Shown: positions 21,926 to 34,098 of the stretch, one piece after another | Layout: every line of letters starts with the position of its first letter | Position numbering within the stretch: the stretch's first letter is position 1 | Origin: Ascaphus truei | Taxonomy: Eukaryota > Chordata > Amphibia > Anura > Ascaphidae | DNA length: 64,000 bases | Assembly: GCA_036426205.1 (NCBI GenBank) | Contig: CM071568.1 | Location: forward strand, 38,100,417 to 38,164,416 | Direction of reading: 5' to 3' | Program-made: the position numbers and the translations under genes | The notes under the pieces: model-generated | What the model was told of the DNA's origin: nothing | Seen by the model: the letters and a program-made list of their open reading frames with translations, nothing else | The model's database searches: none

Positions 21926-23209
21926 TCCGGGTACTATCAGGTACCTATGAATGCGGAAGATCAGGAGAAAACAGCTTTCGTCTGCCCCTTGGGATTCTAC
22001 CAATTTACACGTATGCTCCAAGGTATATGTGGGGCGCCTTCTACCTTCCAATGGCTGATTGAGAAGACTATCGGGGACATGAGCCCGCGGGAGTGTCTTG
22101 TATACCTGGATGACATCATTGTCTTCGGACGAACTCTAGAAGATCACGAAGAGCGGTTACTTAAAGTGATAGACCGTCTGGGGAATGAAGGGTTGAAAGT
22201 GTCCCTAGACAAGTGCCGGTTTTGCCATACCTCAGTGACCTACGTGGGACACATTGTGTCCACCCAAGGGATCTCCACCGACCCCGCCAAGGTCGAAGCA
22301 GTCGTGAACTGGCCTCGTCCCGAGAATGTTACGGAGCTGCGATCCTTCCTGGGATTATGTGTCTACTACTGTCGGTTCGTGGAAGGGTACTCTAGTAGGG
22401 CGAAACCCCTGAACACTCTGTTGAAGATATACCCAGAGGAAACCAGGAGGAAGTCTGTATCTGCTCGCCAACCGTTTGGTGATAAATGGACGTCTGAGTG
22501 TGAACAGGCCTACTTGAAATTGAAGAAATGTCTGACCGAAGCGCCGGTGCTTGCGTATGCTGATCCCGAACAACCATACGTTCTGCATGTGGATGCCAGT
22601 CTCAATGGACTGGGCGCCGTCCTGCACCAGAAGCACCCCGAGGGTCTTCGGCCTGTGGCCTACATCAGCCGCAGCTTGACGCCCAGTGAACAGAGATACC
22701 CCGTCCACAAGTTGGAGTTCCTGGCTCTCAAGTGGGCTATCACCGAGAAGCTCCACGATTACCTGTACGGTGTTACCTTTGAGGTAAGGACGGATAACAA
22801 TCCCCTCACATACGTCAATACCTCGGCCAAATTGGACGCCGCCGGACACCGCTGGCTGGCCGCCCTAAGCAACTACAGGTTCTCCATGAAGTATAAGCCA
22901 GGACCTTTGAATATAAGGGCTGACGCTCTATCCCGACGACCCGGGTTAAGTGCTATTCCAGATGATGAAGAATGGGAGGAACTCCCAGGACCCCGAGTGC
23001 GAGCTATGTGTAACATGGCTGCCATCGTCAACGACCAATTGGCCTTTTCAGAATTAAGAGTGGCTGATTCATTGGGATGCCGGTCGCAGGCTGTCCCTGC
23101 CACCTACTGCGACCCAAAAGGGATGAACATCACGCATGACAAGGTGTTACGGTGGAAGGATCTGGTAGACTACCAAATACGAGATCATGTCGTTAGTATC
23201 ATCAGGTGA
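21926..23209 (+). pseudogene. Reverse transcriptase end and RNase H
   Basis: Same frame as the preceding part. CLVYLDDIIVFG (near 22095-22130) is the YxDD active site. Next come thumb/connection motifs (FLGLCVYYCRFVEGYS), then RNase H with YVLHVDASLNGLGAVLHQ, HKLEFLALKWAITEKLHDYL and EVRTDNNPLTYV. Catalytic acidic residues of both domains are present. It stops at TGA 23207. Confidence 0.9.
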
Positions 23210-24145
23210 GCCGTCGAAAAGAAGAACCCAGCCCTTCTGAAACGCACGCCCAATGACTTGGTGGCCCTGCTCATGCGGGAATGGGACAAATTCGAAATAG
23301 ACAATTGCTTACTCTATTGGGTGGTGCAATACCACAACCACCCGGATAGGCGACAACTAGTCCTCCCTAAGAACTTACAATACCTGGTGTTGAAGTCCCT
23401 ACATGATGATCATGGACATCTTGGTATAGACAAGACCTTTGGGTTGGTCAGAGATCGTTTTTTCTGGCCCAAAATGCGAGAGGTCGTTAAGCGTCACTGT
23501 CGCCGATGTACTAGGTGTATACAGCGCAAGACCCTGCCTACCCGAGCAGCCCCCATGGGCCATCTAAAAAGTTCTGGCCCCATGGATCTTGTGTGTATGG
23601 GCTTTCTGTGCATTGAACCTGATAGCCGAGGAATATGCAACGTGCTGGTCATCACAGACCACTACACCCGATATGCCCTGATCTTCCCCACGAAAGATCA
23701 GAAAGCCATCACAGTTGCAAAAATATTATGGGAGAAGTATTTCGTGCACTATGGTCTCCCCAACCGCCTTCACTCCGACCAAGGGCGGGACATTGAAAGC
23801 ACCTTGATCAGAGAACTACTCAAACTGCTGAACATCACCAAGTCGCGAACGACCCCGTATCACCCCGAAGGAGATGCACTGCCTGAGCGCTTTAATCGAA
23901 CCTTACTGGTCATGCTCGGAACACTACAGAGTGCTCAGAAAACTGAATTGAGTCGACACGTGGAGGCCCTGGTGCATGCGTACAATTGCACCAGGCACGA
24001 GTCAACGGGATTCTCCCCATACTTCCTCATGTTTGGGCGAGAGGCGAGACTGCCAGTGGACGTACGTCTTAGAGTTTCGACGGATGGGATACATAATGCT
24101 ACCCATTTTAAATACGTGCAAAGACTTAAAGACAGTTTACAGTAG
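23210..24145 (+). pseudogene. Integrase core
   Basis: The HHCC zinc domain is seen in HDDHGHLGIDKTFGLV ... HCRRCTRCIQRK. In the catalytic core the first Asp seems lost (LVCMGFL where gypsy integrases have an Asp before FL), while SDQGRDIE keeps the second Asp and ALPERFNRTL the Glu. A stop at TAG 24143 (DSLQ-AYQQAEK) could be CAG to TAG. Lesions in the frame agree with an inactive copy. Confidence 0.85.
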
Positions 24146-24880
24146 GCCTATCAACAAGCTGAGAAGGCTACAGCTAAGTTGAACGCTGGCAATAAAAGAC
24201 GATACGATCATAAGGTCAAATATCGGGAACTTTGTCCTGGGGACGCTGTGTTGCTTAGAAATCTGGGAGTCCCGGGGAAACACAAGTTAGCTGACCAATG
24301 GAGAGAGGGGGTGTATGAAATAGAGTCTCAGATGCCTGGCCTCCCGGTTTATCGTATCAAAGACACTGAAGGCCGGGTAAAGGTATGGCACCGTAATCAT
24401 CTTCTTCCCATTCCACAAGTGGGAGATGAAGAGACAGAGATACTGGCCACACCGCTCAACGGTGAGTCCGACTTATCAGAGGTGGGTCAAGAGACTGTCA
24501 ATAACGAGACCCACTCTGAAACTCCTGAAGATCCTATGGAAGGACCCACTCAAAGGGACTACTCCACAGAAGGGGCACCTCCCGGAGGAGCTACGGGTAA
24601 AGGGCCCTGTAGGCCAATGCCTACTAAGGTGGCACCAACAGGCCCGCCTTTGGATGCACAGAGCCCGTGCTTTGTGCCTAACAGAGACTGTTCAGAGACA
24701 TTTCTCCCCTCAAGGGAAGAGGCTGAGCCTCAGGACTGTGTTTATTACTCCCCCGAGGGAGTTGCAGAAGAACAGCTTTGCCGGAGTCAAAGAGTAAGGT
24801 ACCCTCCAAATCGGGTAACCTATGACCAAATTGGGGCACCCCATTATGAGGCTCAGCAGTGGGCTCGCGGCAGAGTGTAG
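24146..24880 (+). pseudogene. Integrase C-terminal part and tail
   Basis: Same frame after the stop: NKRRYDHKVKYRELCPGDAV ... RNLGVPGKHKLADQW and VYRIKDTEGRVKVWHRNHLL, the GPY/F-like C-terminal integrase domain. A Pro/Glu/Ser-rich tail with no chromodomain follows, ending YPPNRVTYDQIGAPHYEAQQ... and TAG 24878. The RYPPNRVTYD-type ending is common in vertebrate gypsy pol proteins. Confidence 0.8.
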
Positions 24881-25031
24881 TCTGTCATTGTGATGTTCAC
24901 TGAAATGTGTAATCTGATCTAGAGTTAATTAAGATCATATGTGGCTGTTGCATTTTAATTATATAACTTCTGTATATAGTTACATTGTTGTGTCCCAAGC
25001 GGGGACGTTGGGGATTTTACCATGGGGAGGA

Positions 25032-26329
25032 TGAAGCCTGGTCCCCTGTCGGTGCGGGCACGAGCATAGCGTGCCTCACCATTGATGCGGCCGGTTGCCG
25101 GGGACGCGAGCGGGCCGTTTGCCCGGGACGCGAGCGGGGCGGTTGCCGGGGACGCGAGCGGGCCGGTTGCCGGGGACGCGAGCGGGCCATTGCTAGGGCC
25201 GCGGTCGCGTCGTATGGGTCCTGGCGGCTCGCGGAGCAGGGCACGTCCAGGGATAGCACTGTTGCGCATGCGCAGGAGCTCTGACAGCGCGGGAGGACAC
25301 TGAGAGGTCGCGCATGCGCAGGAAGGGGCAGTCCACCCCCAGGGTGCACAGGGGCAGTGACACGTGACCCTAGGGAGCCAATAGGGCTGCAGCATATCCC
25401 TGCAAGGAGATTGATACATTTCGCGGGCAGAGAGCACGTTTACAGTTGGTGACCGGAGCAGCTAGGGGAAGGAGGTAGGGTGTAGGAGTCAATGACTCCC
25501 TGCACTAGGCCAGCAATTCCCTTAGGCCCCAGATAGCCCTGAGTCACCCTAGTGGAGTGTTGTATGGACAGGCCCTAGGTTAGGGACTCTGCCCCATTAA
25601 CTATTTGTTATAGAGTGCAACGAACATTGTGCGTCTTGCTGGGAGAGAGCTGGACTATTATCAGAGAGAGATCGCCTCTGATTGATCATCCTGCGGCGGA
25701 TCACGGATATCGTGCGGGAGTTCGCCTTGATCCTTTGTGAAGTTCGCTGCAGGTCTGAGCACTGGAGTGCTCGGCAGGTAACCCATAACCTCACGTGCAC
25801 CAACAAGGCCTATCACCAGACATAGTGGCTGCGCAGTCACACACACACACTTGTATATGACTTGGGAGTGCGAGACACTGGGTTGGGGTTACTGGACACG
25901 GGGTGGGATCATTCTGTGAAAGTGTTAGCGTCCGCCGTGGCGCGTAAAGTGTTAGCGTCCGCCGTGGTGCAAGATAGCGTTAGCATTGTGTGAGACGCAG
26001 TGGTTAGGGACACCTGTTATATTCAGTGTGATGATATATGTGTTTCTTATGCTCCAAAGTAAAAGGTATTTGGTTATTTCACATATGTGTATATGGTTAT
26101 TGTATGATGTTCTGCGAGGAACAATTCCTGCTCTGCTAGGAACCATCGCAGGTGGAGGCGCTGCACCGAGTAAGTGGTTACTCATAGTATCATAAATGCC
26201 CCAGGTTTCCCATTGGCGGAAGCTCAGCCCTCCTGTGAGCCAACAGGTTAAGCACCACATGCAGGTAACACTGTATGTTCTCCGCACCCACACTATAATC
26301 TGCGATTGGGTGGGGGAATACCCGTTACA
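25032..26329 (+). repeat. 3' LTR of the PNMA-type gypsy
   Basis: 1298 bp, from TGAAGCCTGG just after a purine tract (ATGGGGAGGA) to CCCGTTACA. Four 24-bp GC-rich units lie at 25090-25190. It differs from the 5' LTR by scattered transitions and by repeat-unit loss, so the insertion is not recent. Confidence 0.9.
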
Positions 26330-26335
26330 GTTATG

Positions 26336-26630
26336 TGTGTTTTAATACTAGTGTAGCTGTGCTGGGGGTCTCCTGAGCTGAACCGCATTGGTTTCAACCT
26401 CAGGGACCCCCTACTTCAGGAGATATAGGCCCCTTTATGGGGTGCCGGTATCCCCTGCAGAATTTAAATGTCCCGTCACGTGACACGGGAGCTTTATAGT
26501 ATAGGGGATACCGGCACCCCATAACGGAGCCTATATCTCCTGAAGTAGGGGTCCTCGGACATGAAACCAATGCGGTTCAGGTCCTGAGACCCCCTGCTCA
26601 TGTACACTATTATTAAAATGTATTTATTTA
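26336..26630. mobile_element. Palindromic MITE, copy B
   Basis: Directly follows the provirus. CTCCTGAGCTGAACCGCATTG faces CCAATGCGGTTCAGGTCCTG, and GGGGTGCCGGTATCCCCTG faces GGGGATACCGGCACCCC. The end CACTATTATTAAAA matches copy A. Since GTTATG on both sides of the provirus lies between two palindromic MITEs (A and B), both may once have been close neighbours. Confidence 0.7.
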
Positions 26631-26659
26631 GTGTACAAATGGCAAATCTCCATGCAAAT

Positions 26660-26895
26660 GTTACATGCGGCTTTTTTTTCTATCAGCTAGCGAACGTAAA
26701 GTTTAAGAACGCTAGCAGGGGGAAAAAAAGCATCACGTACGCTGTGGCTGTTCTGAGCAATTTTGAGCAGGTACGTTAAAAAATGGGCTCAAGAATTTAG
26801 TGAATCGCGTCCCCGGCTTCACTTTTTAACGAGCCTGCTTTTTTGCAAAATCAGAACGCAAAGCCATTGAGCTTAGTGCATAGCCCCCAATGTGT
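26660..26895 (-). repeat. Dispersed repeat, copy 1
   Basis: The stretch from the CGTACGCTGTGGCTGTTCTGA block to TTGAGCTTAGTGCATAGCCCC is the reverse complement of 58742-58905. It contains GTACGTTAAAAAATGGGCTC and CTTTTTAACGAGCCTGC, which themselves form an inner inverted pair. No coding content. Confidence 0.7.
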
Positions 26896-26899
26896 TACA

Positions 26900-28207
26900 T
26901 ATGTGCCTGATTATTGTTACATTTGTGCAGCAACTTAATATCTCTGTGTAAAAGAATGGTGCTTGTGGATCTTTGACGTTTTGCATCATGCTTATGATTG
27001 CTTGTTTATACCAGGCCCCTTAGGCCCCTCCAACGGATAAACGTTTTTTTTTCTCCTGATTGCCAGAGTGGAAAATCTTTCAAGGGTGACTAATATACAG
27101 TAACATCAATAAACCTTTCTCCACTCTCAACCCTTGCACATACTTTGTCAATTCTTGTTATCTTGTTGACCTCCCTTATCATGGCAAAAACTCTGCAATT
27201 ACAAGAAATAACAGGTTAAATTACTACTACAGTATCCCTCAACTACCAAACTGTATGTGGTGATTAACAGTAGGAATTAGCTATAGACAAATAATGTATA
27301 GCATATCCAGAAGTTTGATTTTAAGAACCAAAATATTTTTGTACAATAAAGCACTTTACCTTACACGTCCATAGGTCCATCACAATTTGCATCTTATTAA
27401 CCTGATGCGGCTCTTTCACACTTTAAGATCATGATTCATCTGCAGAATATATTGATTCTCTGCAGCTGAGCGCTCATCCTTTTCATAGCTGATCTACCAG
27501 CCACATCGCTTCCCTGTGAAAATAAGGATCACGATAAAGATTAAAAGAGTGCAGATGTATAATAAGCATACTGTTTGGCTGTGTGAAGAAAAACATTAGA
27601 AGCACAAGTGTATACAGAACTGTACTTAGTCAGTTCTGACCTGGTGGACCTTTCTACGAATCTTAGTATTCCCATAGGCATGACACCGAACACAATTCAG
27701 TGACACCTGGATCCCCTCCTGCACTAGCCACTGTTGGATGTGCGTTATTTTGTATCCCTTCCTGTACATGCATATTATTGCCTTGCTATATTCCTAGGAA
27801 ATTATTTGGCCATTACTGCTTTATTAAATCACGAAATCCAGAGATTGCAGCGGAGCACAGCTGAAGAATGGGGCCAGCACCAGCAGTGAAGGGTTAAACA
27901 CGTTGATTTATTCATACATGGAATGGGGGGGGGGGGGGGAGAAGTGCCATCAAGGCTTTGGATACCTCTTCACCTAAGACATTATACCTTATGAAATATT
28001 CCTGCTTTACAATGCACTGGGTCCAATACTCCACATAGTCTCATTATATTTCTCCGCATCTTGGCTATACATTAATACCAATTGCCTACATATGTACCTC
28101 ACATGCTGAAGCGCTGCTTCTGGGATTCTCTCCTGCTTTTCCATCTGCTTTATTAAATGACTGAATCACTAATGAATGTGTATTCAATGTGAATTACATC
28201 TTCATTA
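26900..28207. other. No gene recognised
   Basis: Apparently unique, AT-rich sequence without family motifs. A run of 14 G at about 27927-27940 is the one odd point. Confidence 0.5.
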
Positions 28208-28210
28208 TAC

Positions 28211-28606
28211 TGCACCGACACACTTTATTCGAGCAAATACCCAGTATGTACCTGGCAGATACCTGGAATGCGCCGCTCCTCACCTCTGACAAGCCCCGTT
28301 GCGTTTGCCTTCCCAGCCTGGGTTCATGCCTGGCTGACGGGCGGCTGATCTGTTAAATGATAATGATTAGGATTTAATAGGCTGCAATGCTTCGCGTGTC
28401 TACCAGATGGCATAAATTCATGAATTGTAATGCAGTGTATATATATATACTGTGCAGTATTGCAGCCAGCGGGAATAAAATGCTTCAATCCCTGCCTGGA
28501 AAATAACCCAATGCACTCGGGCAGAAAACAGTCACAAACCTCAATACACCCGGGTATACCCGAATTCGTGGGACTAGCCGAGCTCGAATAAAGTGTGTCG
28601 CCAGTG
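28211..28606. mobile_element. CACTA-like MITE, intact copy
   Basis: Terminal inverted repeat CGACACACTTTATTCGAGC at the left and its exact complement GCTCGAATAAAGTGTGTCG at the right (19 bp). The right end reads outward to CCAGTG. TAC stands on both sides (28208-28210 and 28607-28609), a 3-bp duplication. A CACTG end and 3-bp duplication fit the CACTA/EnSpm group; this is inference without the transposase. The middle holds a TATA run and GCAGTATTGCAGCCAGCGGG. Confidence 0.75.
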
Positions 28607-28609
28607 TAC

Positions 28610-29560
28610 ATTATGCTGTGTTTAAAAAAGATAAAGCAACAAGTACGCCTACTTTTATCAACATACAAAGTATCCCCACCCTACACCAAATGCTGCCCCT
28701 ATGACATCAGCGGTACTGTACATAAAAGCTCACAGAAATTGCATAGCCTCACTCACTTATCTTGATCAGAACGAACTCTTGTCCTCTTGTGCTTTCATAT
28801 ACTTATTATTGTGCAATGAATAGATCCTGCTTCTGCAGACATAAGAACCTACTTGCTGCTACTGTTCCATGCAAACTCAAGAGAAAACAAAAGGTGGCAG
28901 CTGTACCCAAGACACATCCCCCCCAAAAAAAGGCTAAAGTGGGGAAAGAAAACTAAGCAGCAGCTAAAACATCTAAGATAAAGTATCCGGGACCGATGTA
29001 GAGAAAGAAGAAGGTGACCAAACCCTTTCCACTGTAGTTTTTTGTGATGCTGCACTTGATGCTGCACCCGGCAACCCCATCACCATTGCTACAAGCTCCG
29101 GACCTTGTTCACCTTACCAGGGATCCAGCACAGCCCAACTCGACCCTTCCTGCTCACCTCACCCTAGATCCAGCACAGCCCAACCTTACCACCCCTGCTC
29201 ACATTCTCTGGATCAAGCACAGCCAAACCCACTGCCCACCTTGCCCAGGATAAAGCAAGGCCCAAAATAGTCCTAGAAATTCCAGCACACCTCTCACTGG
29301 ATCCAGCTCGGTAAGGCACATGTTGAAACTGTTTAGTGGTTGAGGAACACCTGTCCAAAAGCAGCACTACAGGGACCAAATAGATCTGATTGTGTAGAGA
29401 ATGGAGAGGATCATCGTTGGTCTCTATTAGATTGGAGGCAAACAGATGCAGGAGAAATCAAGACATCTACAGGCACCCTCCCCACCCACTCCATGCTATA
29501 CTCTAATTTTACAGAAGATCCAGATGTGGAGGAAATATGGCAATAAGCCACCTGGAAGGA
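28610..29560. other. Non-coding interval with a 47-bp tandem repeat
   Basis: Between 29072 and 29235 an imperfect unit around CCAGCACAGCCCAAC repeats three to four times. Short frames at 28762-28956 (KKAKVGKEN tail) and 29044-29253 look like chance or an old element leader before the Penelope fragment that follows. No motif defended. Confidence 0.4.
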
Positions 29561-30850
29561 GGGAGAGACATGGAGGAACTTCTTAAAGAGAGCAATCCTG
29601 AATTTATAAACAACAGAAACTATTTACATAAAGGTTACAACCCAAATCTATATTCTTTCCATATTTTGCCAGGGGTCAATACTGTATGTAGCTGTTCGGT
29701 AAGTTAGTTGAACATGAATTAAAACCTCTGCAATACTGGATAAAATAAATATTTTCCAATTGAATTTCAGTGAATAGAGAAGCATCAAACCTTACAATCT
29801 AACCCTAATATAGTTGTGCAGTCAGCAGATAAATGGGGAGGACTAGTCCTTCTTAATACAGTTGACTATTGCCAGCAGGCGAGACATATATTGTCAGATG
29901 AGATCTCTTATGAGAAATTAAAAACGGATCCGACCTGCATTTATACCACACTTATTAAACAACATCTGGAGTGTAACGCTGTGCTCCTCATGAACAAGGA
30001 GGGACCTCGGAACTGAGGTGGGAAGGATGAAGCCTGGAACGTGGACAGTTAGTATAGCCGGGTCTGATCGGAAGAGATAGCGCAAGTCCAGATACTTGCC
30101 AGGTTGTAGGGAGGAGCCAGAAGACTGGTCGGTGCGAGAGCCATGATCGTGGGTAGAGCCGGGTGGTTGGTTGGAATCCAAAAGCCGATGTCGAAGGTTG
30201 GAGAGGTCGGATGATCAGGAGTCAAGCCGGGATCGATTTCACGAGACGGTCCTAAGTCAAGCCGGGTCTTTACACAGGAGCGAACACGAGAGCGAGGTTA
30301 AAGCACTAAGGACAAGGCAAGGCACAAACATGGGTAACACAAGGCTACAGGGAACTATGATCAGCCAAAGAAGGAATGGCTGAGCAGGGCATAAATGGGA
30401 GCAGTGTCCAATAGGAACAGGGGGTGGAATGGAGGAGCGGCCTCAGTGAAGGCAGGATAGGGCAGGGCAGCAGAATCAGGTGAACCTGATTATTATAGTT
30501 GACGCGCGGCTTGTGAGCAGTGCACGTGTGTCAGGCGTGTGCACTGTGCAGGAGAGGAACGCGCTGACCAAGCAGGGGGTGGAGCCACATGCCGCATTAG
30601 GGTTGAAGGACGCATGCGTGCCGTGACTGGAGCGGGAGTCAGGGAGGAAGAAGGAGAGCGCCGTCCCAGGAGGCGTGCCTCTGGATCAGGAGCCACGAGA
30701 CGCTGGGCGGCGGTTGGTAAGGAGTGAACCCTCTTTGGGAGAGTTGTTCCCCGACTCCTTACATGGAGAAACTGTGGAATATGGAAATTCTCAGTATGTG
30801 AATCCAATGATAATTATGGAAATGCTATAGTTTTTTCCATGATAAATTTC
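29560..30850 (+). pseudogene. Penelope-like RT N-terminal fragment split by a solo LTR
   Basis: After several broken frames, 29816-29971 reads SADKWGGLVLLNTVDYCQQA then LSDEISYEKLKTDPT, the conserved start of Penelope-like reverse transcriptases (normally PADKGG...LSD...Y..L..DPT). The frame ends where the solo LTR at 29972 enters. Sequence after 30769 may continue the element but is not readable as RT. No hammerhead or GIY-YIG part is seen here. Confidence 0.7.
29972..30763 (-). mobile_element. Solo LTR with TSD TGGAG
   Basis: A 792-bp LTR running TGTAACGC ... CTCCTTACA, flanked by TGGAG at 29967-29971 and 30764-30768. It holds the same sort of AGCCGGGTCNGATCNG repeats seen in the LTR around 39677-40498. 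It sits inside the Penelope fragment, so it is younger than that fragment. Strand given by comparison with the minus-strand LTRs at 33-40 kb. Confidence 0.85.
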
Positions 30851-31689
30851 TTGAATCATACTTTGTTCTATATCAAATAGGGTTTATATTAACCAATTCC
30901 CTGTCTTTTGAAATAAAATGATGTATGAATTAGACAAACAATGAGTAATTAAGAGTCAGTGAATGTGAAAAAGTGTCAGTGTAAGTAAAAACCTTGGTTT
31001 TAGCAGTTAAATGAAAGGCGATAATTAGAATCAGGTGTTATATAATAATTACATAGATCTTCAGGGGTGACTATGGGGGCCCCACCATATACAATCTGCA
31101 TTCAATCCCCTTCTGTGTAGAGTTTCTCCCCCTGCACAGAACCAGCATGCTAAGGGTTAACATGTGCTTGTACTATATGGAACATCAGCTTCACCCGCTG
31201 GAATGTTAATGAGCCAGGAAGACAAAGGACTTTGAATCCACAGCTGTATTAAATCTTAACCCCTTCAGTGTACATCTGCATCGCCCCAAAGGCAGGCACC
31301 TGAAGGGATTACCCAACAACTGCTCCCCTCTGCTCAGAGCCAGTGTGCTAAGAGTTAACATTTGCTTGTACAATGTGGCATGTCAACTCCAAAGACTGGA
31401 ATGTTAAGGAGCCAGGAAGACAAAGGACTTTGAATCCACAGTTACATTCCATATGAACCCCTTCAGTCTACATCTGCATCGCCCCAAAGGCGGACAACCT
31501 TTGGCACAGACAAAGGCCAACTATTCATGTGTGCCATTTGCTGCCATTCGCTGATGTTTGGCGATGTCAAAGCTTTCCTATTTCAATCTGAAACTCAACA
31601 GTCTTTTTATCCCCTGTACCTAATTTTAAACTCTGTGTGTCCATGAAATATCAAAGTTCAGTTAATGTAACCATGTAGTTTTATTATTC

Positions 31690-32890
<1,201 letters not shown>

Positions 32891-32929
32891 TTGCCTCTGT
32901 TTTTGTGTATATAGATGTTCCTGAAATAC

Positions 32930-33110
32930 TCCTGAAGCTCATGAGTTGATAATAACATTTCAATGGTAATGATCCCTACCTTGATTTATGGTATGAGGGT
33001 CAAAGATCATTTATCATAATGCTCTATATTCTGATTAATGGTATGTGTGTCAAAAATCATTTAGCATAATGCTCCCTATCTTGATTGATGGTACGAGGGT
33101 TAAAGATCAG
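32930..33110. repeat. Three tandem units of about 59 bp
   Basis: The unit around TTGATTRATGGTAYGAGGGT then CAAAGATCA occurs three times between 32960 and 33105. Part of it (TATGAGGGTCAAAAATCA) recurs at 50547. Confidence 0.7.
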
Positions 33111-34098
33111 ATAGCCTGGGAATATACAGTAGCAGTAAAGTTAACAAAATCCTTTAACAGTTTTATCAGAAAAATCTCTCTTAAATGGTATTTTTCTATT
33201 AATAAAATGAAAACGATCAGATGAGGGAATCTAATACTCAAGAGCAGGAATGTATTAAAACACTAACTGCTCTTCAAATAGAATTTGATTTTTCCAAGAA
33301 TGCAACAGATATATTTAAAAAAATCCATGTGTACCCATCTTTTACCATCTACAAAAGGGGCAAAATTAACTTTTGAATCCCACAGGCTGTAATGCGTAGC
33401 TCTCCACAAACCAGACGCGACCGCGAGGCTGAGGTAGGGAATTGTATAAACGCCAACCCACAACCGCGAGGGAGCGCCTAGAGTGTAGATTGGTCTTGCA
33501 AGCCCGGTCAGGAGTATGGAAGGTAGAGTATTTGTTTATACGTGCTGGGTGTTACGCCGGTGCTGCCCGCAGACCAGACCCGTTCCTTTCACTGAGGTGA
33601 GGAACGTATAGAAGCACGCACCCGCAGCAAAGGGAGCGTGTCCGGAGTGTGGTGATTTGGCGTTGCCAGGCCAGGTGTTATTTAGCTAGCAATACTTGCC
33701 GGTACCGGTGTAGAAATGCCGTTGTCGTTGCCGTTAGCCAAAGTCTGGGATTGGAGAATTCCGGAAGGTCGTTTGTCCAAGCAGGGGTCGAGAGCCACTG
33801 AGAGACGTCCGCCAAGCCAAGTCGTAACTGAGAGAATAAGAGAGAAAACGCCAGAGTAGTATCCAAGTGAAAACTATGTCGAGCAATGAATGATAGGAAG
33901 GACTGGCATTATAAAGTGTGGCTGACCAATCAGAAGTGAAGGCAGACCTGGAGGACTGCGTGGAGCCATCCTGGATAGGTTCCCTTGATTGGCAGGCAGG
34001 TGAGGACTCTTGTCTTGACAGGAGATCTTATTCTGTGTTGGGGGCGGGTCTTCACTGCCAGAGCAGTGAATAAATTAACTTCGCCCGGCGCACGCTGT

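Larger units (their letters stand above)
17026..26329 (+). mobile_element. Full-length Ty3/gypsy provirus, PNMA-type
   Basis: A complete LTR retrotransposon with LTRs at 17026-18379 and 25032-26329, both beginning TG and ending CCCGTTACA. The 6 bp GTTATG flanks it on both sides (17020-17025 and 26330-26335), the mark of one insertion event. Inside, in order, are an RRM-like gag N-terminus, gag with a CCHC knuckle, protease, RT, RNase H, integrase and a C-terminal tail. At least six stops or shifts kill it, and a 764-bp Penelope-type insert splits pol. It is a dead copy. Confidence 0.9.

Noticed and set aside
18445..24880. Possible domesticated PNMA-type host gene
   Set aside because: Flanking LTRs, a 6-bp TSD and multiple stops show an ordinary dead provirus.
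28211..28606. tRNA-derived SINE
   Set aside because: A GTTCATGCC-like stretch resembles a B box, but the 19-bp inverted ends and 3-bp TSD mark a DNA transposon, and no cloverleaf was found.
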